Shown here: positions 6,467 to 13,199 of the stretch, piece by piece
How positions within the stretch are numbered: position 1 is the stretch's first letter
How the letters are laid out: every line of letters begins with the position of its first letter
Source: Actinobacteria bacterium UBA5176
GTDB lineage: Bacteria > Actinomycetota > UBA4738
DNA length: 13,199 bases
Assembly (NCBI GenBank): GCA_002413305.1
Contig: DHWS01000034.1
Span: forward strand, 1-13,199
Reading direction: 5' to 3'
Program-made: the position numbers and the translations under genes
Notes under the pieces: generated by a model
What the model saw: only the letters and a program-made list of their open reading frames with translations
What the model was told of the DNA's origin: nothing
Database searches by the model: none

Positions 6467-8511
6467 GTCGCCCCCGCCCGGCCTTCGGTCCCTCGTCGAA
6501 GCACGGCGCCCAACGCGATCCGCACCCGCTGGTGCACCTCCTCCGGAGAGCCGTGCGCGTCGATCACCGCGAACCGTTCGGGGTTCTCCTCGGCGATCCG
6601 CAGGTAGGCATCCGAGACCTTCGCGTGGAAGGCCAGGTCTTCGGCCTCGATCCGGTCGGGATCCTGCGCCGCCCGGGACAGCCCCTCCTCGGGGTCGAGG
6701 TTGAGCAGCACCACCAGGTCCGGGGTGAGTCCTTGCGTTGCCCAGTCGTTCAACTTCGCCACGTCCTGCTCGCCGAGCCCCCGGGCCACTCCCTGGTACG
6801 CGAGCGACGAATCGACGAACCGGTCGCACAACACGACCTTCCCCTCGGAAAGGGCGGGGCGGATCACGTGGGTCACGAGCTGGGCACGCGCCGCGGCGAA
6901 CAGCAGCGCCTCGGCCCGCGCGTCGACGCGCCCGGTCGCGGGATCCAAGATGGTGGCCCGCAACCGGTCCCCGAAGTCGGTCCCGCCCGGCTCCCGGGTG
7001 ACCAGCACCTGGCATCCGATCTCCCGGGCGTACGCGGCGGCCAGTTCGATCTGCGTCCCTTTCCCCGAGCCTTCGACGCCCTCGAAGGTCACGAACACCC
7101 CGGGCCGCGGTTCGTGCCGCAGCTTCGGGGAGATGGTGAGCGGGCGGGGGCGAGCGAGACGCATGCGTCGGAGATTACGACGCGACCACAACCCCGCGAA
7201 GACGACCACGCAACCCGCCGTCCACAGCGCGATTCGGGTCCCGCTGAAGTCGAGCACGTGCTCACCGACATGGACGAAGTGATGAAGGCCGGCCGCCGCG
7301 CCGAGCAGCGGGAACGCCACCAGCGCGAGGAACAGCGCCATGCGGGCCGAGATAGTGAGCGTGGCGAACGTGCGGCCCCGGAACTCGTCCTCCACGTTCT
7401 CCTGCAGCAACGTGTAACCGGTCACCCACGTCAGCCCGACGCCCACGCCCATCGGCACCGCGAAGACCGACGCCAGCGCGATCGATCTCATCGCCGCCAG
7501 CCCGAACAGGCACGCGGCGGACCCGAGCATGGCGCCGTAGAACAGCCTGTCCTTCTCCACGAAACGGGTCAGGACGTTGAGGAGTCCAAGGCCCGCACCC
7601 ATCCCGATCCCGAACGCCGTGATCAGGTAGCCGAAGCCGGTTGCACCCGCATGGACGTCGAACCGCGCGAAGATCGGGCCGAGGGCGATCACGGCTCCGA
7701 CGGCGCCGAACCCCAGGACGATGCCGAGCGTCATCGCCCGGACCAGCACGTGCTCCCCGAGGAACCGATACCCCTCCTTCGCCTCTTCCCAGGCCGACCG
7801 GAGGTTCAGCTTCGGCACGCTCCTGGCCCGGAGCCGGCTGGCCGCGTTCTGGCGCAGGTCGAGGCCCCACACCATCCGGGCCGAGAACGCGAACGTCACG
7901 GCGTCGAGCCACAGGGCCAGGAACTCCGGCGCATGCTTGAAGTAGGGAACGCCGTGTCCGATGGCGCCGGACACGCCGGCGAGGGCGGCGAAGATCGCGC
8001 CCCCCAGTGGGAGCGTCCCATACGTGGTGACCAGCCCGATGGAGTTCGCGTTCGCCAGCTGTCGCCGCGACACCATGTTGGGGATGCTCGCGTCCTTGGC
8101 GGGAGTCCAGAGCAGCGAAAGGCACTCGATGACGAACGAGAGAGCGAAGATCGCCCACAGGCCCGGCATGAAGGGCATCGACGCGTACAGGACCCCGCGG
8201 GCGATGTCCGCCGACACCATCAGCTTTCGGCGGTCGAATCGGTCGGTGAACACGCCGGCGAACGGGCCGAACAGGACGCTCGGGGAGAGACGGGCGAGCA
8301 TCACGCCGGCCACGGCCAGACCGCCCCTCGCCGCCGTGCCACCGAGCCTTGCCACCAGCGCCGCCACAGCGACGAACCCGACCCAGTCGCCGAGCGAGGA
8401 GACGAGCATCGCCTTCCACAGCCGCGAGAAGGAGGGGTGGGTCAGCAGGGCCCGCAGGCCGTTCGGTTGCGGCCGCGGGAGCTCGGGGATCTCCTCGACG
8501 GCGCGCGACAT
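6463..8511 (-). CDS. tmk: Bifunctional MFS-type membrane protein / dTMP kinase
   Basis: This 682-residue fusion has two parts. Residues about 20-445 form an MFS-type transporter with around a dozen hydrophobic segments and the loop FTDRFDRRKLM (88-98), the characteristic basic loop between helices 2 and 3. After a basic linker (445-470), residues 472-675 are a complete dTMP kinase: P-loop GVEGSGKGTQ (478-487), TREPGGT (505-511), CDRFVDSSLAYQG (562-574) and the LID-like segment with RAAQDPDRIEAED (613-625). The kinase makes dTDP from dTMP and is normally essential. No second tmk appears in the window. MFS-Tmk fusions are known in streptomycetes and other actinobacteria; the role of the membrane part is unclear. 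It lies 48 bases after topA and overlaps holB by four, indicating one operon. The start is preceded only by a weak AGAGAG. Confidence 0.93.
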   Translation of the reverse strand: MSRAVEEIPELPRPQPNGLRALLTHPSFSRLWKAMLVSSLGDWVGFVAVAALVARLGGTAARGGLAVAGVMLARLSPSVLFGPFAGVFTDRFDRRKLMVSADIARGVLYASMPFMPGLWAIFALSFVIECLSLLWTPAKDASIPNMVSRRQLANANSIGLVTTYGTLPLGGAIFAALAGVSGAIGHGVPYFKHAPEFLALWLDAVTFAFSARMVWGLDLRQNAASRLRARSVPKLNLRSAWEEAKEGYRFLGEHVLVRAMTLGIVLGFGAVGAVIALGPIFARFDVHAGATGFGYLITAFGIGMGAGLGLLNVLTRFVEKDRLFYGAMLGSAACLFGLAAMRSIALASVFAVPMGVGVGLTWVTGYTLLQENVEDEFRGRTFATLTISARMALFLALVAFPLLGAAAGLHHFVHVGEHVLDFSGTRIALWTAGCVVVFAGLWSRRNLRRMRLARPRPLTISPKLRHEPRPGVFVTFEGVEGSGKGTQIELAAAYAREIGCQVLVTREPGGTDFGDRLRATILDPATGRVDARAEALLFAAARAQLVTHVIRPALSEGKVVLCDRFVDSSLAYQGVARGLGEQDVAKLNDWATQGLTPDLVVLLNLDPEEGLSRAAQDPDRIEAEDLAFHAKVSDAYLRIAEENPERFAVIDAHGSPEEVHQRVRIALGAVLRRGTEGRAGAT

Positions 8512-8559
8512 CTCTCTAGTGCGAACCCGGGATTGGGACGGAACGGGGCGGCGACACCG

Positions 8560-11004
8560 TCAGCTGGCCTTGCGCGACCTCGACCGTTTCCCGCCCGACC
8601 CTGCCGCCGATCGGGCGCGGGTCCCGGCGCGGGCCTTCGCGCTGCCGGACCTCGAACCGGCAGGCTTGGGGCTCCCGGCCCGGGGCTTCGGGATGAGCTT
8701 CTGGGCTTCCTCGTCGGGGAGCTCGCTCCCGCCCTCGTCCCACGCACGCTTGCAGGCGATGCACCGCCGGGCCCCGCCCCGGGCCGCCACCACCAAGCCG
8801 CCGCAGTTGGGACAGGGCTCGGGGAACGGCTGCTGGTTCACGGCGAACGCGCACTGAGGGTACCGGCTGCAGGAGAAGAAGTTGCCGAAGCGGCCCCGGC
8901 GTTCGACCAGTTCGCCCTGCTTGCATTCCGGGCAGGGGACGCCGGTACCCTTCGGTGGCTCCTTCTTGATGTACTTGCACTCCGGGTAGCCGCTGCAGCC
9001 CACGAACGGTCCGAACCGCCCGATCCGCCGCTGGAGCTGCCGGCCGCATTCGGGACACGTCTCGTCGAGCAGCTCGGGCTCGGGCCGCTCGGCGCCGGAG
9101 ACCTCCCGCGTGTACTTGCACTCGGGGTAGTTCTCGCACGCGATGAACTTCCCGTACCGGCCAAGCTTCTCCACGAGGTGACCGGGGGGGTCGCGGCCCT
9201 CTTCGGGACAGCGGGGGCAGAGCTCCGCGAGGATCTTCTCCGGCGGCTGGATCTTCGGCCCGACCAGGTCGACCTGCGCCTTGAAGGGGTCGTAGAACTC
9301 GCGAAGGACGGACACCCACCCCGCCTTCCCTTCGGCCACGTCGTCGAGCTCCTCCTCCAGGCGCGAGGTGAAGCCGACGTCGACGATCTCGGGGAAGTAG
9401 TCGACGAGCGTGTCGACCACAACCTCCCCGATGTCCTCCGGGTAGAACCGCTTGTCCTCCAGCCGCACGTACTTCCGGTCGAGCAGGGTGGAGATGGTCG
9501 GCGCGTAGGTCGAAGGCCTCCCGATCCCGTTCTCCTCGAGCGCCTTGACCAGGCTCGCCTCGGTGAAGCGGGGCGGCGGCTGGGTGAAGTGCTGCTCAGG
9601 CAGCAGCTCCAGAAGCCGCAACGCCTGTTCTGCGGTCAGACCGGGGAGCATCGATTCGGCATCCTCGTCGCTGGTGTCGTCGCGCCATTCGAAGTACACC
9701 CGCCGGAACCCGTCGAACTTCAGGGTCTGGCCGGTGGCCCGCAGGAGGTAGACGGGAGCGGTCGCGTCCTCCGGGCGCGCGCTGACGTCCACGCTGACCT
9801 GGTCGAACCGCGCCTCGGCCATCTGGGAAGCCACGGTGCGCTGCCAGATCAGCCGGTACAGGCGACCCTGGTCCCGGTCGAGGATCCGGTCCATCTCGTC
9901 GGGGAGCCGGTGCGCGCCGGTCGGGCGGATGGCCTCGTGCGCCTCCTGGGCACCGCGCTGCTTCTTCCGGTACCGGCGCGGCTCGGCCAGGGCGTACTCC
10001 GGGCCGTACAGCTCCGTCACCAGCTGGGCCAGCTCGCCGAGCGCCTGCTCCGCGATGTTGACCGAGTCGGTCCGCATGTAGGTGATCAGCCCGACGTGAC
10101 CCTCGCCGGGGAGGTTCACGCCTTCGTACAGACGCTGGGCGATCTGCATGGTCTTGCGCGAAGAGAACCCGAGCTTGCGGGCGGCCTCCTGTTGCAGCGT
10201 CGACGTGGTGAACGGCGGGGCCGGCGTCCGCTTGATCTCTCGCTGGCGGACCTCTTCGACCCGGTAGCGCGCGTTCCAGAGGCGGTCGACATGCACCTGC
10301 GCCTCTTCCTGCGTGGACAGGACCAGGCCCTTCTTGTCGGGCGAAGTGGCGAGCTTCTCCTCGCCCACCTGCACCAGACGCGCCAGGAACGGCTGCTGTT
10401 CGCCTTCGGGCGACAGCCGCGCGTCCACGCTCCAGTACTCCACGGGGACGAAGGCCTGGATCTCGCGTTCGCGATCCACGATCAGGCGGAGCGCGACGGA
10501 CTGGACGCGGCCGGCTGACAGCGCACGCCGGAGGCGCTTCGAAAGGAGCGGCGAGAGCTCGTACCCGACGATGCGGTCCAGGATCCTCCGGGCCTGCTGC
10601 GCGTCGACCAGGTCGAAATCGATCCGGCGCGGGTGGCGGAACGCATCCTGCACCGCGTCGCGGGTGATCTCCGTGAACGTGACGCGGTTCGCCGTCTTCG
10701 GGTCGGCGCCGATCGACTCGGCGACGTGCCAGGCGATGGCCTCGCCCTCCCGGTCGAAGTCGGTGGCGAGCCACAGGCCGCCCGAGCCCTTGTACGCCCT
10801 CTTGATCCGCTCGATCGTCTCCGCGGAGTCGGGTTTGACCTCGTACTCCGGCCGGAAGTCCTCTTCGGTGTCAACGCCCATGCGATCCGCGGGCAGGTCG
10901 CGGACGTGGCCGCGGCTGGCCGTGACGGCGTAGTCGCCGCCGAGATATCGCTCGAGCGTCTTCGCCTTCGTGGGCGATTCCACGATCACCAGTTGTTTCG
11001 CCAT
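8560..11004 (-). CDS. topA: DNA topoisomerase I (type IA) with four C-terminal zinc ribbons
   Basis: The 814-residue enzyme relaxes negative supercoils by single-strand cleavage. ATG 11004 begins MAKQLVIVESPTKAKTLERY, the standard Toprim start; the in-frame extension upstream to 11169 is arginine- and proline-rich and rejected. The catalytic residues are visible: Glu9, the metal-binding Asp82-Asp84-Glu86 in TDFDREGEAIAWH and the DNA-attacking Tyr309 in GLITYMRTDS. HEAIRPT (356-362) and ENGIGRPSTYAPTI (491-504) are also family motifs. The C-terminus carries four Cys4 ribbons with first and last Cys at about 596-629, 650-676, 691-718 and 731-751, then a Lys/Arg/Ser/Ala-rich tail (about 772-814). 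Zinc ribbons resemble the E. coli type, while mycobacterial enzymes have lost them. It leads the tmk-holB-tRNA unit and diverges from the DedA gene. Confidence 0.97.
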   Translation of the reverse strand: MAKQLVIVESPTKAKTLERYLGGDYAVTASRGHVRDLPADRMGVDTEEDFRPEYEVKPDSAETIERIKRAYKGSGGLWLATDFDREGEAIAWHVAESIGADPKTANRVTFTEITRDAVQDAFRHPRRIDFDLVDAQQARRILDRIVGYELSPLLSKRLRRALSAGRVQSVALRLIVDREREIQAFVPVEYWSVDARLSPEGEQQPFLARLVQVGEEKLATSPDKKGLVLSTQEEAQVHVDRLWNARYRVEEVRQREIKRTPAPPFTTSTLQQEAARKLGFSSRKTMQIAQRLYEGVNLPGEGHVGLITYMRTDSVNIAEQALGELAQLVTELYGPEYALAEPRRYRKKQRGAQEAHEAIRPTGAHRLPDEMDRILDRDQGRLYRLIWQRTVASQMAEARFDQVSVDVSARPEDATAPVYLLRATGQTLKFDGFRRVYFEWRDDTSDEDAESMLPGLTAEQALRLLELLPEQHFTQPPPRFTEASLVKALEENGIGRPSTYAPTISTLLDRKYVRLEDKRFYPEDIGEVVVDTLVDYFPEIVDVGFTSRLEEELDDVAEGKAGWVSVLREFYDPFKAQVDLVGPKIQPPEKILAELCPRCPEEGRDPPGHLVEKLGRYGKFIACENYPECKYTREVSGAERPEPELLDETCPECGRQLQRRIGRFGPFVGCSGYPECKYIKKEPPKGTGVPCPECKQGELVERRGRFGNFFSCSRYPQCAFAVNQQPFPEPCPNCGGLVVAARGGARRCIACKRAWDEGGSELPDEEAQKLIPKPRAGSPKPAGSRSGSAKARAGTRARSAAGSGGKRSRSRKAS

Positions 11005-11057
11005 GGTCGTCTCTTCTCTTCGATCTCCCCTGTGATGCGCGAGGCCGGCCGAACGCC

Positions 11058-11063
11058 ACTGTA
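11058..11063 (-). promoter_or_regulatory. Putative -10 element for topA
   Basis: The minus strand reads TACAGT in the topA/DedA divergent gap, which would give a 5' leader of roughly 45-50 bases before ATG 11004. The leader ends in purine-rich GAAGAGAAGAGACG, a likely weak ribosome site. No convincing -35 is seen. Confidence 0.25.
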
Positions 11064-11196
11064 CGGCATGCCGGCGACGTGACCGGTAAGAGGGTCGCGG
11101 GGGTGCGGGTGGTGGGGACGGAGGCCGGCGCCGTTCAGGAGCCCGGAACACGCGATCGGATCCGAACATTCCCGGCGACCTTCGCCGGCGGTCCGC

Positions 11197-11205
11197 TGGT
11201 ACGCT
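11197..11205 (+). promoter_or_regulatory. Putative extended -10 of the DedA gene (leaderless)
   Basis: TGGTACGCT is an extended -10 (TG, one base, TACGCT) with only 8 bases before GTG 11214. No ribosome site precedes the GTG, so a leaderless transcript is suggested. A clear -35 is missing, as is common with extended -10 promoters. Confidence 0.35.
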
Positions 11206-11213
11206 CCTGCGCC

Positions 11214-11858
11214 GTGGAGCACTTCGTGATCACCCAGGTCGTGAAGTACGGGTACGCGGCGATCTTGGTGCTGATGGTGGCCGAGTCCGCCTGTATCCCG
11301 ATCCCGAGCGAGGTGACCATGCTGTTCGGCGGGGCGCTGACCAGCGCAGCCGTCGTGACCACGTTCCACGCACAGCACCACCTCAACTTCATCGTGGTCG
11401 GGCTGGTGGGAAGCCTCGGCAACCTGGTCGGGTCGTGGATCGCCTACGGGGTGGGACGGGCCGGCGGGCGGCCGCTGATCGACCGCTGGGGACGCTACGT
11501 CCTGCTTCGGCCCCACGAGGTCGACCGCGCCGAAGCCTGGTTCCGCGACCACGGCCCGGCGGCCGTCTTCTTCTCCCGGCTGCTGCCGGTCGTCCGAACG
11601 TTCATCTCGCTCCCCGCCGGCGTGGCCGAGATGCCGCTCGGCCCGTTCACCATCTACACGGTCGCCGGGTGCCTGCCCTGGACGTTCGCCCTGGCCGGCG
11701 CGGGTTACGCCGTGGGACAGAACTGGGAACACGTGTCGAAGTACTTCGGGCCGGCCAGCATCGCGTTCGCCGTGGTGATCGTCGCCGCCATCGGGTGGTG
11801 GGTGGTCAGGCGGCTTCGGACCCGCGGTCAGGCCGAAGAGGTCTCCGGGCCGCGCTGA
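11214..11858 (+). CDS. DedA family integral membrane protein
   Basis: The 214-residue protein is placed from GTG 11214, the first start that gives a sensible N-terminus and lies just behind a putative -10; the frame is open back to 11079 but that part is polar and unlike the family. DedA proteins are transporter-like membrane proteins linked to lipid carrier and phospholipid flipping and to proton-motive-force homeostasis. Family signatures are visible: MVAESACIPIPSEVTMLFGG (21-40) with the conserved Glu and Pro residues, GSLGNLVGSWIAYGVGR (66-82), and FFSRLLPVVRTFISLPAG (119-136) with the two functional arginines, followed by GPFTIYTVAGCLPW. A C-terminal hydrophobic helix (182-197) and a basic end complete it. 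Length is typical. It diverges from topA and converges on the next gene with one base between stop codons. Confidence 0.9.
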   Translation: MEHFVITQVVKYGYAAILVLMVAESACIPIPSEVTMLFGGALTSAAVVTTFHAQHHLNFIVVGLVGSLGNLVGSWIAYGVGRAGGRPLIDRWGRYVLLRPHEVDRAEAWFRDHGPAAVFFSRLLPVVRTFISLPAGVAEMPLGPFTIYTVAGCLPWTFALAGAGYAVGQNWEHVSKYFGPASIAFAVVIVAAIGWWVVRRLRTRGQAEEVSGPR

Positions 11859-11859
11859 C

Positions 11860-12876
11860 TCACCCCATGGGCCGCAGGCTGAGGGTGAACGTGCCCTGCA
11901 GCACGAACTGATCGAGGTTCGTCGTCGGCGACTGGCCCTGGTCGGCAGAGCCACCCCCGAACGGGAGGCCGAACGCCCCATCGGATGGGGCAACGCCGGG
12001 ATCGAACGACGGGAACACGGCGGGGAAGCCCTTCGGCGTCAACATCAGGTCGAACCGCCCGGTCTCCGAAGACCGAAGCAGCACACCGGCGTGGGGATCG
12101 ATCCACGCGGTCTGGCTCCAAGAGATCGAACCGAGGTAGTCGACCGTCGGCCGGACCGAGGTGTCGGTCGGCGCCCGCGCCGGGCCCGTGTCGACGAGGA
12201 GCGAGACGGGCGCCCGCACGTTCGTTCCGACCACCGCTCCGCGAACACCTCCGACATCCTCGTATCGAAGGAAACGGCCGTTCGATGTGGAGGCGACCTC
12301 ACCGCTCCCTAGCAGGTAGGCGAGACGGGAATCGCGGGTCCACGTGGAACCCGGCTTGACATCGCGCACCGGCAGCACCGGGAACACCTGGTCGAGGCCG
12401 GGCAGCCCCCCGCCGGGTCCGGCCCCTTCGGCGAGGACGGGATCGCCGCTGGCGAGCACCCGGCCGTCGGCTGCGACCCGGACGGTCCACCCGGACACCG
12501 GGAGGGTGCGGGTGGCCGGGCTGCCGCCGATCGACAGCGTCCGCCGGCCGGCTTCGGCCTCGACGGTCGCGGTGCCGTTCCGGTCCACGGACCGCACCCG
12601 CCACGTGACGTCGGCCGTCTCCTGCATCCGGAAGCTGGAGGACGAACCTGGCGGGGCGGCATCCATGCCGAAGGTCACCCGGTACACCGTGGAGGTGCCG
12701 GGTTCGAACGCCAGCGCGAGGTGCACCGGCTGCGGCTGAAGCGACAGATAGAGGAGGACGGTCAGGCCGACGATCCCCACGATGGCCAGTGCCGCCCCGA
12801 CGCGAACCGCCAGAGGGCGCCGAGGCGGCGCAGAAGCGGCAGCGTGCGGTTCGATGCCCGTCTGGACCTCGGCCAC
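11860..12876 (-). CDS. Membrane-anchored extracytoplasmic protein of unknown function
   Basis: I do not recognise a family with confidence; it has the feel of DUF6263-like beta-rich envelope proteins. From GTG 12876 the product has 338 residues. A short cytoplasmic segment with basic residues (RRPLAVRVG) precedes one transmembrane helix at about 26-46. The rest is probably outside the cell and beta-rich: ALAFEPGTSTVYRVTFGMDA, TADVTWRVRSVDRNGTATVE, GWTVRVAADGRVLASGDP, GSISWSQTAWIDPHAGVLLR. A Gly-rich stretch (GLPFGGGSADQGQSP) lies near the C-terminus, which ends FTLSLRPMG. There is no lipobox Cys. The open frame extends to 13026, and ATG 12906 is an alternative start. A -10-like TACCCT seven bases before the GTG favours the GTG. 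It follows the truncated DUF47 gene on the same strand. Confidence 0.8.
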   Translation of the reverse strand: MAEVQTGIEPHAAASAPPRRPLAVRVGAALAIVGIVGLTVLLYLSLQPQPVHLALAFEPGTSTVYRVTFGMDAAPPGSSSSFRMQETADVTWRVRSVDRNGTATVEAEAGRRTLSIGGSPATRTLPVSGWTVRVAADGRVLASGDPVLAEGAGPGGGLPGLDQVFPVLPVRDVKPGSTWTRDSRLAYLLGSGEVASTSNGRFLRYEDVGGVRGAVVGTNVRAPVSLLVDTGPARAPTDTSVRPTVDYLGSISWSQTAWIDPHAGVLLRSSETGRFDLMLTPKGFPAVFPSFDPGVAPSDGAFGLPFGGGSADQGQSPTTNLDQFVLQGTFTLSLRPMG

Positions 12877-12883
12877 GCGCCCA

Positions 12884-12889
12884 AGGGTA
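12884..12889 (-). promoter_or_regulatory. Putative -10 element of the membrane-anchored protein gene (leaderless)
   Basis: The minus strand reads TACCCT, 7 bases before GTG 12876, with no ribosome site in between. This matches the arrangement before other genes in the window. No -35 is recognised. Confidence 0.3.
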
Positions 12890-12937
12890 GTCCGGCCCGT
12901 CCCCATCGGCCTTCCGTTCGCAGTGCCGGCTCTCGCG

Positions 12938-13199
12938 GATCGCCGGCGGCGACGGCGCGCCGATGTGGTAGAGGACGAAGGTGTCCGAGGTCTTCTCGAT
13001 GATGTCCACCACGTCGTCCAGGGCATTCATCAGCCCGTGGATGTCCTCACGGTCGAACGGTGTCACGAACGTGGTGTCGAGCTTGCGGCCGATGGCATGA
13101 CTGAGCTCGTCGCCGTGATGCTCCATGTCCCGAAGCCGCTTCGCCCGTGCCTCGATGTCGTCGTACGAGCGAAGCATCGACTCGAGCTCCCGCGCCGCA
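12938..13199 (-). pseudogene. DUF47 (PhoU-like) protein fragment, 3'-truncated; 5' end outside window
   Basis: The minus-strand frame enters from the right edge (AARELESMLRSYDDIEARAKR) and carries the DUF47 core: DMEHHGDELSHAIGRKLDTT, FVTPFDREDIHGLMNALDDV and DIIEKTSDTFVLYHIG. DUF47 proteins are four-helix PhoU-like bundles usually encoded beside a PitA-type phosphate permease, which may lie to the right. Family members run to about 200 residues with a further helical half, but here similarity stops near IGAPSPPA at about 12940. The frame stays open to 12299, yet what follows is Arg/Gly-rich, overlaps the membrane-anchored protein gene in another frame and is not family-like. No other frame continues the family. 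I read this as a 3' deletion; a misassembly join is the main alternative. Confidence 0.6.

Noticed and set aside
5129..6607. Plus-strand open frame of 492 codons
   Set aside because: It reads the antisense of the tRNA-Thr (ARNRTADLRITSASLCRLSY is a familiar tRNA artefact) and then the antisense of holB.
6532..10518. Plus-strand open frame of 1328 codons
   Set aside because: It is antisense to the dTMP kinase, MFS part and topA, all of which are certain. Its composition (Arg, Gly, Leu, Pro, His) is the usual shadow of G+C-rich coding sequence, and no domain is visible.
12299..12937. Open-frame extension of the DUF47 fragment
   Set aside because: It lies over the membrane-anchored protein gene on the same strand in another frame and is Arg/Gly-rich with no DUF47 similarity.

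Overview
The window is strongly G+C-rich, with G or C at most third codon positions, frequent GTG starts and several apparently leaderless transcripts. Together with the order topA, fused MFS-dTMP kinase, holB, this suggests an actinobacterium (Actinomycetota). The zinc-ribbon form of topoisomerase I, unlike the zinc-free mycobacterial enzyme, suggests a lineage outside the best-studied Actinomycetes and possibly uncultured. This assignment rests on gene content only.

Layout from left to right: (1) The first 467 bases hold the 5' part of a minus-strand gene for an exported or membrane-anchored protein with an Ala/Pro/Glu-rich tail, cut by the window edge. (2) At 743-895 on the plus strand is a 50-codon ORF that looks like the N-terminal stub of a pyridoxamine-phosphate-oxidase-like protein. 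(3) From 5062 down to 897, five minus-strand genes follow one another: a MerR-like HTH/class III nucleotide cyclase broken by a one-base frameshift, an isocitrate lyase/PEP mutase family enzyme, a VOC-fold protein, a mercaptopyruvate-type sulfurtransferase and a small LigB-type extradiol dioxygenase. The last three are separated by -1 and +2 bases and look co-translated. They read as a small catabolic cassette of unknown substrate. (4) At 11004-5170 is a DNA-replication block on the minus strand: topA, MFS-dTMP kinase fusion, holB (clamp-loader delta prime), then tRNA-Thr(CGT). (5) A plus-strand DedA membrane protein diverges from topA and converges on a minus-strand gene for a membrane-anchored extracytoplasmic protein of unknown function. 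(6) At the right edge is the central part of a DUF47 (PhoU-like, phosphate-transport accessory) gene whose homology stops abruptly just before the next gene.

The window holds one probable single-base frameshift and two truncated genes. These could be real gene decay or assembly error; the sequence alone cannot tell. I saw no CRISPR array, insertion sequence, attachment site or phage gene. The best candidates for something little described are the VOC/sulfurtransferase/dioxygenase cassette and the HTH-cyclase upstream of it.
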